Of a stretch of 64,000 bases of DNA, positions 24,300 to 32,832 are shown piece after piece; positions within the stretch are counted from its first letter, which is position 1; each line of letters starts with the position of its first letter. This DNA comes from Marispirochaeta sp963667435 (GTDB lineage: Bacteria; Spirochaetota; Spirochaetia; JC444; Marispirochaetaceae): contig OY763414.1 in NCBI GenBank assembly GCA_963667435.1, forward strand, positions 372,001 through 436,000. The letters are read 5' to 3'. The position numbers and the translations under genes were made by a program. A model generated the notes under the pieces. That model saw only the letters and a list, made by a program, of their open reading frames with translations, did no database searches and was not told the origin of the DNA.

Positions 24300-27200
24300 A
24301 TGAGCACTACAGATCCGATACAGAACTTCTCCTCTGTAGTAAAAGACTGGTTCAGCAACAGGTTTATATCGGCGACAGAAGCCCAGGCTCTGGTCTGGAA
24401 TACAGTCCACCTGGGGGAACATTTACTTCTTACATCTCCAACAGGAACGGGAAAAACTCTCGCAGCTTTTCTTACCGCCATAGACTGCCTGCTAAGCGGC
24501 ATATGGCCTGCAGGGGCTCTTTCAGTGCTTTATGTTTCACCACTGAAAGCCCTTAATCGGGATATTCAGCTTAACCTGCTCACTCCGCTGAAAGAAATCG
24601 AAGCACTTGCAACTGACAAAGGCTTAACCATCCCTTCAATTAAAATAGAAACAAGAAGTGGCGATACCAGCGCATACCGACGCAGGAGGATACTGTCCCA
24701 TCCCCCTGAAATCCTGATAACCACTCCCGAAAGTCTGAACATTCTTATTTCCACCCCCTCTGGATACTCTCTGTTTTCCGGGCTGAAATGTGTAATCCTT
24801 GACGAAATACATAACATTGCAGGAACCAAAAGAGGCACCCATTTAATCACCGCTGTTGAGCGTCTGGTTCAGGTATCAGGGGAGTTTCAGCGTATCGGCC
24901 TTTCCGCAACTCTGAGTAATCCCCGGAAAATACTTGAATTCCTGGCCGGATTCAGGTGCTCCGGAGATCCTCGCAAAGCAGTACTTCTGCAGTCCGGGGA
25001 TTCCCGCAAAATAGAACTGAAAATAGATGTTGTCCCGCAGGAATCTACCGATGAAACTCAGGATACTCCATGGAAACGCCTGATTACAAAAATTCTTCCA
25101 CAGCTCCATAAAGAAAAATCAACTCTTATTTTTGTGAATTCCCGGAGGCTTGCCGAAAAACTCACCTATCTGCTGAATCTTGGTAGAGAAGAACCATTGG
25201 CATATGCACACCATGGTTCCTTAAGTAGAGAAATCCGCCAACTTGCAGAAAACAGACTAAAAAATGGTCAGCTTCAATGTATAGTCGCGACCAATTCCCT
25301 CGAATTAGGTATAGATATCGGAGACCTTGATCATATTATTCTGGTGGAAACACCACTCTCCCTTTCTTCTGCGTTCCAGAAACTGGGTCGGGCAGGCCAT
25401 TCTGTAGGGGAAACCAGCCGTGGTACCTTGTACTGCACCCACGGGAGAGATCTGTTGGCGGCGGCAGCACTCAGCAAAGCGCTATTAGAAAAAAGACTTG
25501 AAGAGACTGTTCCCCCCGAAATGCCTCTCGATGTGTTGTCCCAGATTATTGTCTCTGAACTTGTCCGGGGAGACACAGATCTGAGTACACTCTTCTCTAC
25601 CCTGCAGCGATCATGGCCTTACAGGAATCTGGATGCAGAAAGTTTCCACCGTGTGGTGGAAATGCTTCAGGGATTTTATCAGGGAATTAAATTCCGGCAG
25701 CTTCCGGTTTTTCTACATAAAGAGAAAGACCAATGGGTTTGTACATCTTCCGCCCGCAGTGCACTCTTCTCATCGGGTGGCACAATTCCGGACCGTGGAT
25801 ATTACACCCTGAAATATACCGGCAGTGGCAGAATAATCGGTGAGCTTGATGAAGAGTTTGTCTGGGAAAGAAAAATCGGGGATATTTTCAGTTATGCCAG
25901 CAGGCAATGGCGAATCACAGGTATAAACAGCCAGGTAATGGAAGTCCTGCCTACTCCAGGAACAGCAAATTCTTCTACATTCTTTATTGCAGAGCCGTTC
26001 ATAGCGGATAACACCATACATGACCTTACCAGGAACATTCTGGATAGTTTCTCTTCGGTACCGGACGTGAAATTGAATCTTCAGAAAGAGTTCAGTTTCA
26101 CCAGTGATGCAGCAGAAAAACTCAGCACCTTTCTTGATCTTCAGACAATACAATCACCATTACCTGGTGAAACACGAATTATTCTTGAATCCACAAGACT
26201 GCCGGATACCGGAAATTTCCTTGAGGTCATATTTATTCATACCTTCCGCGGAGGTCGTATTAATGCACCACTTGGACTGATCCTGCAAACCTGTCTGAAA
26301 AATTCGGGCTGCAGTGCTTCTGTCAGCTGGGACAATGACTCGCTTCTAATTGTGTCACCGGAGAAGCTGCCGGAAAATCCCATCAAACTAATCAACATGG
26401 ATGATATTTCAGACCTGCTGACCGAAGGACTTTCTTCAAGCGGAATATTCGGCGCCCGGTTCAGGGAAGCTGCGGGCAGATCGCTAATATTGTCCAGAGA
26501 GGGTTTCGGCAAAAGAACGCCCCTGTGGCTTTCTCGGCTTCGAGCTAAACGACTGTATAACAGTTTGTCACAGTTCCCGGGATTTCCGCTTCTGCAGGAG
26601 GCTGCAGCTGAATGCCTGCATCATCTGTTTGACCTTTCAGGCTTAAAGAGGTTTCTTCAGGATATATTTTACGAGCAGATTGAAGTATGTACAGTCAGTA
26701 CAGCCTGTCCCTCACCTTTCTGCTCGTCAATCCTCTGGCAGCAGGTGAATACACAGATCTATTCTGATGATGTACCGGAGACAACAATTGCAGGTACTGC
26801 AGAATGGGCAGAACGTATAAGTTCCGGAGAGTTTCGGCGGCCAGCTTTGGATAACAGCATAGTCGAGGATTTTCTATCCCGGCTGCGTAGAGCCACGGAG
26901 GATTATCGCCCGCGTTCAGGAAAAGAACTGAACATGCTGGTGCGTGAACGTCAGTATATCAGTGTCAGTGAACTTTCATTTTTCATTTCAGCCATGGAAG
27001 AGACTTTTATAGTGGAACAGAGCGAATTTGCGGAGGATTACCGTGGCTGGGTTGGTATTAAAGACCGCATGGAAAGCCTTCAGACAGCCACACCTGACGA
27101 TGTTATGTATAAAGTGTTCACCGCCTGGTTTTACTATGCAGGCCCCCTACGAAGAGATGAGGTAATCAACGAATCACTCAAGAGCTGCCCCTTCACGGCA

Positions 27201-28514
27201 GAAACTGCAATTCCCCTGCTTAACAGAGCATTAAATGAAGGCTTGATTATTGAAGACTGTATTCGCGGAGAGCAGGGAGTACAGGAACTGATAAGCAGGG
27301 AAGCCTATGAACAACTTCTCCGTTTTGCCAGAGCACGTAAGCGGTCCGAAAGTTTTAATGCTCTTACTCTGGATGAGTTTTCTGCCCTCCTTCCTGCATG
27401 GCAGAAGACCGGGGACAATTCTTCAGTTACTGAAATTTGTATGCTGTTTGAAGGACTTCCAATAAAAAAACCGGTATGGGATACAGTGGTGTTTCCGTTG
27501 AGAGCAGATAATTTTACCTCCGCCGATATCGATAAGGTTCTGAGCACAAGGGAGCTCTTTTTTACGGGAGGAGCCTCAGGATCCTGTTGTTTCTGGCATA
27601 TTAACGACCGGGATCTTATGCCGTGCCATAACATACCGGAAAAAATTGATATTCCTGTGCCCCTGCGGGGAGCCTACAGTTTCTGGGAATTAAGCAGTGA
27701 TTATACCGGTACCAATAGTGAACTGTCCGAAACTCTTCAGAAACTTCTATTCGGTGGTGTCCTTTGCACAGATACATGGGATCACAGCACCCAAATACGG
27801 ATGAAGGCTCCCTCCCGGCGTGGAAGGAAAAATTTCTCACGATGGCAGAAAGATCTCCCAATCAGAGGCAACTGGTTCAGAAGGCCTGTGATTGAATGTG
27901 GAGACTCGCTGGAAGAGCTGGAAAAAGCAAAAGAGCGTGTTCGCCTTCTTTTCGAGCGCTACCCAGTTCTTTTCAGAGAAATGCTCTACAGGGAAACCAA
28001 GCCCTTTAGATGGGCAGATATCTTCCAGGCACTTCGTCTGATGGAATTCTCCGGAGAGGTAATCAGCGGGATATTTATAGAACAGATACCGGGACTTCAA
28101 TTTATTATGCCCGAAACACGCGAAACCCTGCGAAACTTTGTTGAAAAAACTAGATACAGGCTGCTCCATGTTCAGGACCCGGCTTCTCTTTCCGGAATGC
28201 CAGCAGACCAGATCAAAAGACGTTTCCCCCAACGGCGGGGCGATATCTGGTATACAGTTCAGGGGGGACAAACAATCCTCTCCTTCTCAGTAAGAGGTGG
28301 ATCACTGCAGATATGGACCGATGAGGCAGTGCACGATGCTTTTCAATTTTTCTGTGATACTCTGTTACAATCAAAGAGACTGATTGATAAAATACAGATA
28401 AAAACCATTAACGATCTGCCGGCATCTGAATCACAGTATATTTCGCTTCTCGAAAACCAGGGCTTTGCCCGAGGATACAATGAATATACCCTCTGGCAAC
28501 ATACCGGTTTGTAA
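24300..28514 (+). CDS. Lhr-family ATP-dependent helicase
   Basis: A 1404-residue superfamily 2 helicase. Walker A SPTGTGKT (46-53), motif Ib SPLKAL, DEIH box (168-171), SAT-like GLSATL and the C-terminal motif LGRAGHSVGE are visible. This last form (GRAGH) is characteristic of Lhr. The middle, after about residue 550, fits the Lhr winged-helix and beta-barrel core; the remaining 500 residues form a long C-terminal extension as in bacterial Lhr. Lhr acts in DNA repair in mycobacteria. Neighbours are the 634-residue unknown protein upstream and a DNA methyltransferase 14 bases downstream. Confidence 0.92.
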   Translation: MSTTDPIQNFSSVVKDWFSNRFISATEAQALVWNTVHLGEHLLLTSPTGTGKTLAAFLTAIDCLLSGIWPAGALSVLYVSPLKALNRDIQLNLLTPLKEIEALATDKGLTIPSIKIETRSGDTSAYRRRRILSHPPEILITTPESLNILISTPSGYSLFSGLKCVILDEIHNIAGTKRGTHLITAVERLVQVSGEFQRIGLSATLSNPRKILEFLAGFRCSGDPRKAVLLQSGDSRKIELKIDVVPQESTDETQDTPWKRLITKILPQLHKEKSTLIFVNSRRLAEKLTYLLNLGREEPLAYAHHGSLSREIRQLAENRLKNGQLQCIVATNSLELGIDIGDLDHIILVETPLSLSSAFQKLGRAGHSVGETSRGTLYCTHGRDLLAAAALSKALLEKRLEETVPPEMPLDVLSQIIVSELVRGDTDLSTLFSTLQRSWPYRNLDAESFHRVVEMLQGFYQGIKFRQLPVFLHKEKDQWVCTSSARSALFSSGGTIPDRGYYTLKYTGSGRIIGELDEEFVWERKIGDIFSYASRQWRITGINSQVMEVLPTPGTANSSTFFIAEPFIADNTIHDLTRNILDSFSSVPDVKLNLQKEFSFTSDAAEKLSTFLDLQTIQSPLPGETRIILESTRLPDTGNFLEVIFIHTFRGGRINAPLGLILQTCLKNSGCSASVSWDNDSLLIVSPEKLPENPIKLINMDDISDLLTEGLSSSGIFGARFREAAGRSLILSREGFGKRTPLWLSRLRAKRLYNSLSQFPGFPLLQEAAAECLHHLFDLSGLKRFLQDIFYEQIEVCTVSTACPSPFCSSILWQQVNTQIYSDDVPETTIAGTAEWAERISSGEFRRPALDNSIVEDFLSRLRRATEDYRPRSGKELNMLVRERQYISVSELSFFISAMEETFIVEQSEFAEDYRGWVGIKDRMESLQTATPDDVMYKVFTAWFYYAGPLRRDEVINESLKSCPFTAETAIPLLNRALNEGLIIEDCIRGEQGVQELISREAYEQLLRFARARKRSESFNALTLDEFSALLPAWQKTGDNSSVTEICMLFEGLPIKKPVWDTVVFPLRADNFTSADIDKVLSTRELFFTGGASGSCCFWHINDRDLMPCHNIPEKIDIPVPLRGAYSFWELSSDYTGTNSELSETLQKLLFGGVLCTDTWDHSTQIRMKAPSRRGRKNFSRWQKDLPIRGNWFRRPVIECGDSLEELEKAKERVRLLFERYPVLFREMLYRETKPFRWADIFQALRLMEFSGEVISGIFIEQIPGLQFIMPETRETLRNFVEKTRYRLLHVQDPASLSGMPADQIKRRFPQRRGDIWYTVQGGQTILSFSVRGGSLQIWTDEAVHDAFQFFCDTLLQSKRLIDKIQIKTINDLPASESQYISLLENQGFARGYNEYTLWQHTGL

Positions 28515-28528
28515 CGTAAAATCCGTGT

Positions 28529-29473
28529 ATGGAAAAATTACCCCGTCTGGATTCTGATCCTGATCTGCGTGAAAAGCTCTTACCCTGCTGCCGGCTTAAA
28601 GAGGGAGAAATATGGGAAGACCGGGAAAACGGTCATCGCATAGGTGTTGGAAACGCTTGTGACGATACCTTCCTTAACACCCTGTTTGGAGAGTTCAGAG
28701 CAGATATATTTCTCAATGATCCACCCTACAATATTAGTGTAGGAAGCAGGAATACAGCAGCACTCCCCCAGGATTCTGTTGAACAGTATATAGACTTCAC
28801 CAGGGCCTGGCTAAACGCCTCTGTTCCTTATCTTAAAGATGACGCCCATTTCTACCTCTGGACAGGTGCAGACCAGCGGGCAGGTTTCCAGCCGCTTCCC
28901 GAACTCATGCTTCTTATGCGCGAGTACCCGGAGCTTTCAAGCCGCAGTTTCATAACAATGCGCAACCAGCGCGGATACGGAACCCAGAATAACTGGATGA
29001 GTGTCAGACAGGAGCTGCTCTACTATATAAAAGGTAAACCCGGGTTTAAAGTCGGCTATACCGATATTCCGAAGATTCTGAAAGGTTACTATAAAACAGT
29101 GGCTGGAAAACGAACAGAAAACATGGAAAGAAGCAGGAGCGACTGCATTCGACCTGGGAATGTATGGGTGGATATACAACAGGTTTTCTATAGAATGAAA
29201 GAGAATGTACCAGGTGCATATGCGCAGAAGCCCCTGAAGGCGGCTAAAAGGATTCTGGAATCAAGCGGAATATCTTCCGGTTCTCTTACTGCCGATTTCT
29301 TCAGCCATTCAGGGACTACCCTGATAGCAGCCGAACAGTGCGGTATCAAATGTTTTGCCATGGACCTGGATCCGGTTTTTGCAGAGTTATCAATCCGCAG
29401 ACTTGAACATTACAGAAAAAGCGGTGAGCCCGGTTGGCAGACAGAAAGTCCGTTCCCTGAAATTTTTCAATGA
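28529..29473 (+). CDS. orphan DNA (adenine/cytosine-N4) methyltransferase, beta class
   Basis: A 314-residue amino-methyltransferase. The catalytic motif IV is DPPYN (64-68) and the AdoMet motif I is present in the C-terminal part as DFFSHSGTTLIAAEQCG (256-272). The order IV then I defines the beta class. The usual FxGxG form is altered to FSHSG. No restriction endonuclease is next to it, so it is solitary in this window. It starts 14 bases after lhr and may belong to that operon. Target sequence and adenine versus cytosine choice cannot be read; a DPPY motif favours N6-adenine. Confidence 0.88.
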   Translation: MEKLPRLDSDPDLREKLLPCCRLKEGEIWEDRENGHRIGVGNACDDTFLNTLFGEFRADIFLNDPPYNISVGSRNTAALPQDSVEQYIDFTRAWLNASVPYLKDDAHFYLWTGADQRAGFQPLPELMLLMREYPELSSRSFITMRNQRGYGTQNNWMSVRQELLYYIKGKPGFKVGYTDIPKILKGYYKTVAGKRTENMERSRSDCIRPGNVWVDIQQVFYRMKENVPGAYAQKPLKAAKRILESSGISSGSLTADFFSHSGTTLIAAEQCGIKCFAMDLDPVFAELSIRRLEHYRKSGEPGWQTESPFPEIFQ

Positions 29474-29548
29474 ACTTTTTTTGTGCACTGCGAGTGTTAA
29501 CCGATATTTGTATAAAAATGTAATAAAAACTTAACATATCCGATTGCT

Positions 29549-29564
29549 ACACGATATATGGTGT
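29549..29564 (+). promoter_or_regulatory. NrdR box
   Basis: ACACGATATATGGTGT matches the NrdR box consensus ACACwATATATwGTGT at nearly all positions. It lies 99 bases before nrdR, over a probable -10 region (GATATAT), in front of the nrdR-nrdD-glycyl radical-nrdG genes. NrdR should therefore repress its own operon when dATP is high. Confidence 0.85.
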
Positions 29565-29591
29565 GATAAGATGAAAATATAGGAAAACAGG

Positions 29592-29622
29592 GCGCTATAT
29601 GTATCGGCCCTATATATAGCGC
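29592..29622 (+). repeat. inverted repeat in the nrd leader, possible second NrdR site
   Basis: GCGCTATAT (29592-29600) and ATATAGCGC (29614-29622) are perfect complements around 13 bases. The 16 bases at 29607-29622 match the NrdR box at 12/16 positions. The repeat is either a degenerate second NrdR site or an mRNA hairpin ahead of nrdR. Confidence 0.5.
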
Positions 29623-29662
29623 ATACTATTCAGGGTTAGATAATTACTTTGTTGGTAGGAAA

Positions 29663-30118
29663 ATGCGTTGCCCCCATTGTCAGGAAACTGAAGATAAAGT
29701 TATTGAATCACGGCAGAATGCCAGTGGTACTTCTATCCGCAGACGAAGAGAGTGTACAGCCTGCGGATACAGGTTTACCTCCTATGAGCGGATTGAGGAA
29801 AAACCGCTTATGGTTATCAAGCGAGACGGCAGGAGAGAACCTTTCTCCATTGAAAAAATTGAGGAAGGCATTCAACGTTCACTGCAGAAGCGTCCGGTTT
29901 CCCAGAAACAGGTGGAAGATACTCTTCATGCCATAGAAGACGAAGCGGTGCTGCTTGCAAGAAACAGCCGTGAAATTAAGGCCGAAAGCATTGGAGATCT
30001 GGTGTTGCGAAAACTCTATGAGCTAGACGGTGTAGCCTACGTCCGTTTTGCCTCCGTATACCGGATGTTTGATAACGTGGGTGAGTTTATTAACGAAATT
30101 GAAAAACTTTCCCGCTGA
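29663..30118 (+). CDS. nrdR: transcriptional repressor of ribonucleotide reductase genes
   Basis: A 151-residue NrdR. The N-terminal zinc ribbon has CPHC (3-6) and CTAC further on; then comes an ATP-cone domain beginning VIKRDGRREPFSIEKI. It senses ATP/dATP through the cone and binds NrdR boxes. AGGAAA lies directly before the ATG. It stands first in the nrd operon, behind a clear NrdR box, which implies autoregulation. Confidence 0.97.
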   Translation: MRCPHCQETEDKVIESRQNASGTSIRRRRECTACGYRFTSYERIEEKPLMVIKRDGRREPFSIEKIEEGIQRSLQKRPVSQKQVEDTLHAIEDEAVLLARNSREIKAESIGDLVLRKLYELDGVAYVRFASVYRMFDNVGEFINEIEKLSR

Positions 30119-30174
30119 GTCGGGAACCTATAGAAAAACCTGATTTGAAGGAAACTGGGAGGGGAACTTTTTTT

Positions 30175-32280
30175 ATGTCAGAAAACAGCTGGAAAGATTT
30201 TTTAAAGGAACACCATACGGTAAATCCGGAGGGCCCTGTCAGACAGGTTGTAAAACGCGACGGAGAAACTGAGTGCTATGATCGCTGGCGAATTGCATCA
30301 GCGATAAACAGGGCGGTTAACGCAGCGAGGGATAAAGATGATCAGGCCCTGGTTGAAGTACTGACGTCCAAAGTGGAACGTCGGCTGCTCGAATTCATGC
30401 AATCCCGTCATCCCAACAGCGCACCTGCAGTCGAAGAGATCCAGGATCTGGTTGAAAACGTACTCATCGACAGCGGTGAGAGTGATATCGCCAAAAAATA
30501 TATCATCTACCGGGCCAGACACGAGGTTATGCGTGATACCAAAAAGCTCATGGTTGATATCAACTCAACCATGGACGGTTATTTAAGCCAGTCCGACTGG
30601 CGGGTAAACGAAAATGCCAATGTCAATTTTTCCCTGGGCGGTCTTATTCTGCATAACTCCGGAACAATAACAGCCAACTACTGGCTGAAGAACATCTATC
30701 CCGAAGAAATTGCCGATGCGCACAGAAAAGCTGATTTTCATATTCATGATCTTTCCATGTTCTCCGGCTACTGTGCCGGATGGTCTCTCAGGCAGCTTAT
30801 TCAGGAAGGACTCGGCGGGGTACCCGATAAAATCACATCCACCCCTGCAAAGCATCTCTCAACCCTTATCCAGCAGGTTGTCAACTTTCTCGGCATAATG
30901 CAGAACGAGTGGGCAGGTGCGCAGGCACTTTCGAGCTTTGATACCTATCTGGCACCATTTGTGAAAATTGACAATCTTGAAGAGGAAGAGGTGAAACAGG
31001 CTATTCAGAGCTTTGTGTTCGGTGTAAACACACCTTCCCGCTGGGGAAGTCAGGCCCCGTTTACCAATATAACCCTTGACTGGACTGTTCCGCCGGACCT
31101 TGCTGATAAACCTGCCGTGGTAGGCGGTGAGGAGATGGAATTCACCTATGGCGACTGCCAGGAAGAGATGAACCTGATCAATAAGGTTTTTATTCAGCTT
31201 ATGCTTGAAGGCGATGCCAACGGCCGGGGGTTTCAGTATCCTATTCCCACCTACAACATCACCCGTGATTTCGGCTGGGACAGTCCCAATGCTGACCTCC
31301 TGTTTACCATGACCGCTAAATACGGTACCCCATATTTTCAGAATTTCATCAATTCCGATCTTGACCCGGGAGATGTTCGCTCCATGTGCTGCCGTCTGCA
31401 GCTGGACAAACGTGAACTGCGCAAACGAGGCGGAGGATTGTTCGGTTCCGATGAGTTCACTGGATCCATCGGTGTTGTTACCATAAATCTCCCCAGAATC
31501 GGGTATCTGTCCAGAGAAAAGGGCGAATTCTACCGGCGGCTCTCCCGTATGATGGATCTGGCTGCGGAGTCGCTTACCATAAAGCGAAAGGTTATCAACC
31601 GGCTTATGGAAGGAGGACTCTTCCCCTACACCATGCGCTACCTCAAACATCTGAATAACCATTTCTCAACCATTGGCATATGCGGGATGAACGAGTGTCT
31701 GAGGAATTTTATGGGTGTGGAAATTACCAGTGTTGAAGGTAAAAACTTCGCCATTGAAATCCTTGATTTCATGCGCGATCGACTGGCGGATTATCAGGAA
31801 CGTACAGGTGATCTTTTCAACCTCGAGGCAACCCCGGCGGAAAGCACAAGCTACCGTCTGGCCAAACATGACAAAGAACGCTATCCAAACATTATTACCG
31901 GCGGGCAGGAAGAGGTCTATTACACCAACTCAACCCAGCTGCCTGTTGAGTATACCGAAGATGTTTTTGAAGCTCTTGATCATCAGGATGATCTGCAGAC
32001 CCGCTACACGGGGGGAACAGTTTTTCATGGTCTGATAGGAGAAGCAATTGAAGATACCGAGGCATGCAAAAATCTGGTGAAAGCCGTAGCCAGCAATTAT
32101 CGGCTTCCGTATTTTACCATAACCCCCACCTTCTCAATCTGTCCTGTACACGGGTATTTATCCGGGGAACATTTTGATTGTCCAAAATGTCGTCAGGAAG
32201 AAGAAAGGCGGATTAAAGCTGAAATAAGCGATTTGAAAGCCCTGAAAAAAGAACTGCAGTCACAGGCTGCCACTGTATAA
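30175..32280 (+). CDS. nrdD: anaerobic ribonucleoside-triphosphate reductase, catalytic chain lacking the glycyl radical domain
   Basis: Class III reductase large chain, 701 residues. It has an N-terminal ATP cone (VVKRDGETECYDRWRI), Cys200 in GYCAGWSLRQL and the paired Cys405-Cys406 in RSMCCRLQLD, where the thiyl radical cysteine is expected. The zinc site is Cys656, His659, Cys669 and Cys672. In ordinary NrdD the glycyl radical loop follows within a few dozen residues; here the chain ends in a charged helix (EEERRIKAEISDLKALKKEL) and stops. The radical domain is in the next gene. Start at MSENSW is preceded by GGGAGGGG; a start ten codons earlier is possible. Confidence 0.93.
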   Translation: MSENSWKDFLKEHHTVNPEGPVRQVVKRDGETECYDRWRIASAINRAVNAARDKDDQALVEVLTSKVERRLLEFMQSRHPNSAPAVEEIQDLVENVLIDSGESDIAKKYIIYRARHEVMRDTKKLMVDINSTMDGYLSQSDWRVNENANVNFSLGGLILHNSGTITANYWLKNIYPEEIADAHRKADFHIHDLSMFSGYCAGWSLRQLIQEGLGGVPDKITSTPAKHLSTLIQQVVNFLGIMQNEWAGAQALSSFDTYLAPFVKIDNLEEEEVKQAIQSFVFGVNTPSRWGSQAPFTNITLDWTVPPDLADKPAVVGGEEMEFTYGDCQEEMNLINKVFIQLMLEGDANGRGFQYPIPTYNITRDFGWDSPNADLLFTMTAKYGTPYFQNFINSDLDPGDVRSMCCRLQLDKRELRKRGGGLFGSDEFTGSIGVVTINLPRIGYLSREKGEFYRRLSRMMDLAAESLTIKRKVINRLMEGGLFPYTMRYLKHLNNHFSTIGICGMNECLRNFMGVEITSVEGKNFAIEILDFMRDRLADYQERTGDLFNLEATPAESTSYRLAKHDKERYPNIITGGQEEVYYTNSTQLPVEYTEDVFEALDHQDDLQTRYTGGTVFHGLIGEAIEDTEACKNLVKAVASNYRLPYFTITPTFSICPVHGYLSGEHFDCPKCRQEEERRIKAEISDLKALKKELQSQAATV

Positions 32281-32305
32281 ACAGAGATAAAGAAAGGACG
32301 GAAAC

Positions 32306-32830
32306 ATGAAGAACACAGACATGACAATTTCAGATGTTGAAAAGAAGCTTGAAGCCCTTGGCATGGAACTCAGGAATGTTCGAGGAACAACTACCGAGGT
32401 ATATACCAGAATTGTAGGCTACTACCGTTCCGTCAAAAACTGGAACCGCGGCAAGCGGGAAGAGTACAACTACCGTACAGCATACAATGTACCGGAGAAA
32501 TTGCCGGAGACACAGGCCGGCCCGGTTGAAACACCTACCGTCATTGAAAACGAATCCTCGATGAATGTATCCAGAATAGCAAGTTATCAGTATTTCTATC
32601 GCACAACCTGTCCCAACTGCCCGCCGGTTAAGAGCTATTTAAGCGAACTGGGATTCTCCGGTAATGATATAAACGTCGATATGGATGAGGGGTATAATCT
32701 GGCTGGAAACCTTGCAGTCTGTGCCACTCCGACAGTTATTTTCCGTAATGCAAAAGGCGAAGAAATTTTCCGTGCTTCAAACCTGCAGGAACTTGTAAAG
32801 TCTTTCGAAAAAGAACAGGCTGCGGTGTAG
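32306..32830 (+). CDS. separate glycyl radical domain of NrdD fused to a thioredoxin/glutaredoxin-like domain
   Basis: A 174-residue protein with two parts. Residues 31-60 (EVYTRIVGYYRSVKNWNRGK and following) are the glycyl radical loop that normally ends NrdD; Gly38 in RIVGYY is the expected radical site. After a linker, residues 90-174 form a thioredoxin-like domain with Cys102-Pro-Asn-Cys105 and the cis-proline motif ATPTV. The first 25 residues are a helix that could pair with the NrdD tail. It has its own AAGGA seven bases before ATG and lies 25 bases after nrdD in another frame. The disulfide domain probably delivers electrons for reduction. Confidence 0.88.
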   Translation: MKNTDMTISDVEKKLEALGMELRNVRGTTTEVYTRIVGYYRSVKNWNRGKREEYNYRTAYNVPEKLPETQAGPVETPTVIENESSMNVSRIASYQYFYRTTCPNCPPVKSYLSELGFSGNDINVDMDEGYNLAGNLAVCATPTVIFRNAKGEEIFRASNLQELVKSFEKEQAAV

Positions 32831-32832
32831 TT

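Noticed and set aside
24300..29473. A known restriction-modification, BREX or DISARM system
   Set aside because: Only a helicase and a methyltransferase are seen; no nuclease, PglZ, BrxL or DUF1998-like partner can be recognised.
32240..32420. NrdD broken by a frameshift or sequencing error at the glycyl radical domain
   Set aside because: The downstream gene has its own AAGGA and ATG, the NrdD tail and the small-chain N terminus are extra sequences absent from single-chain NrdD, and the small chain continues into a thioredoxin domain. A simple error would not give this.
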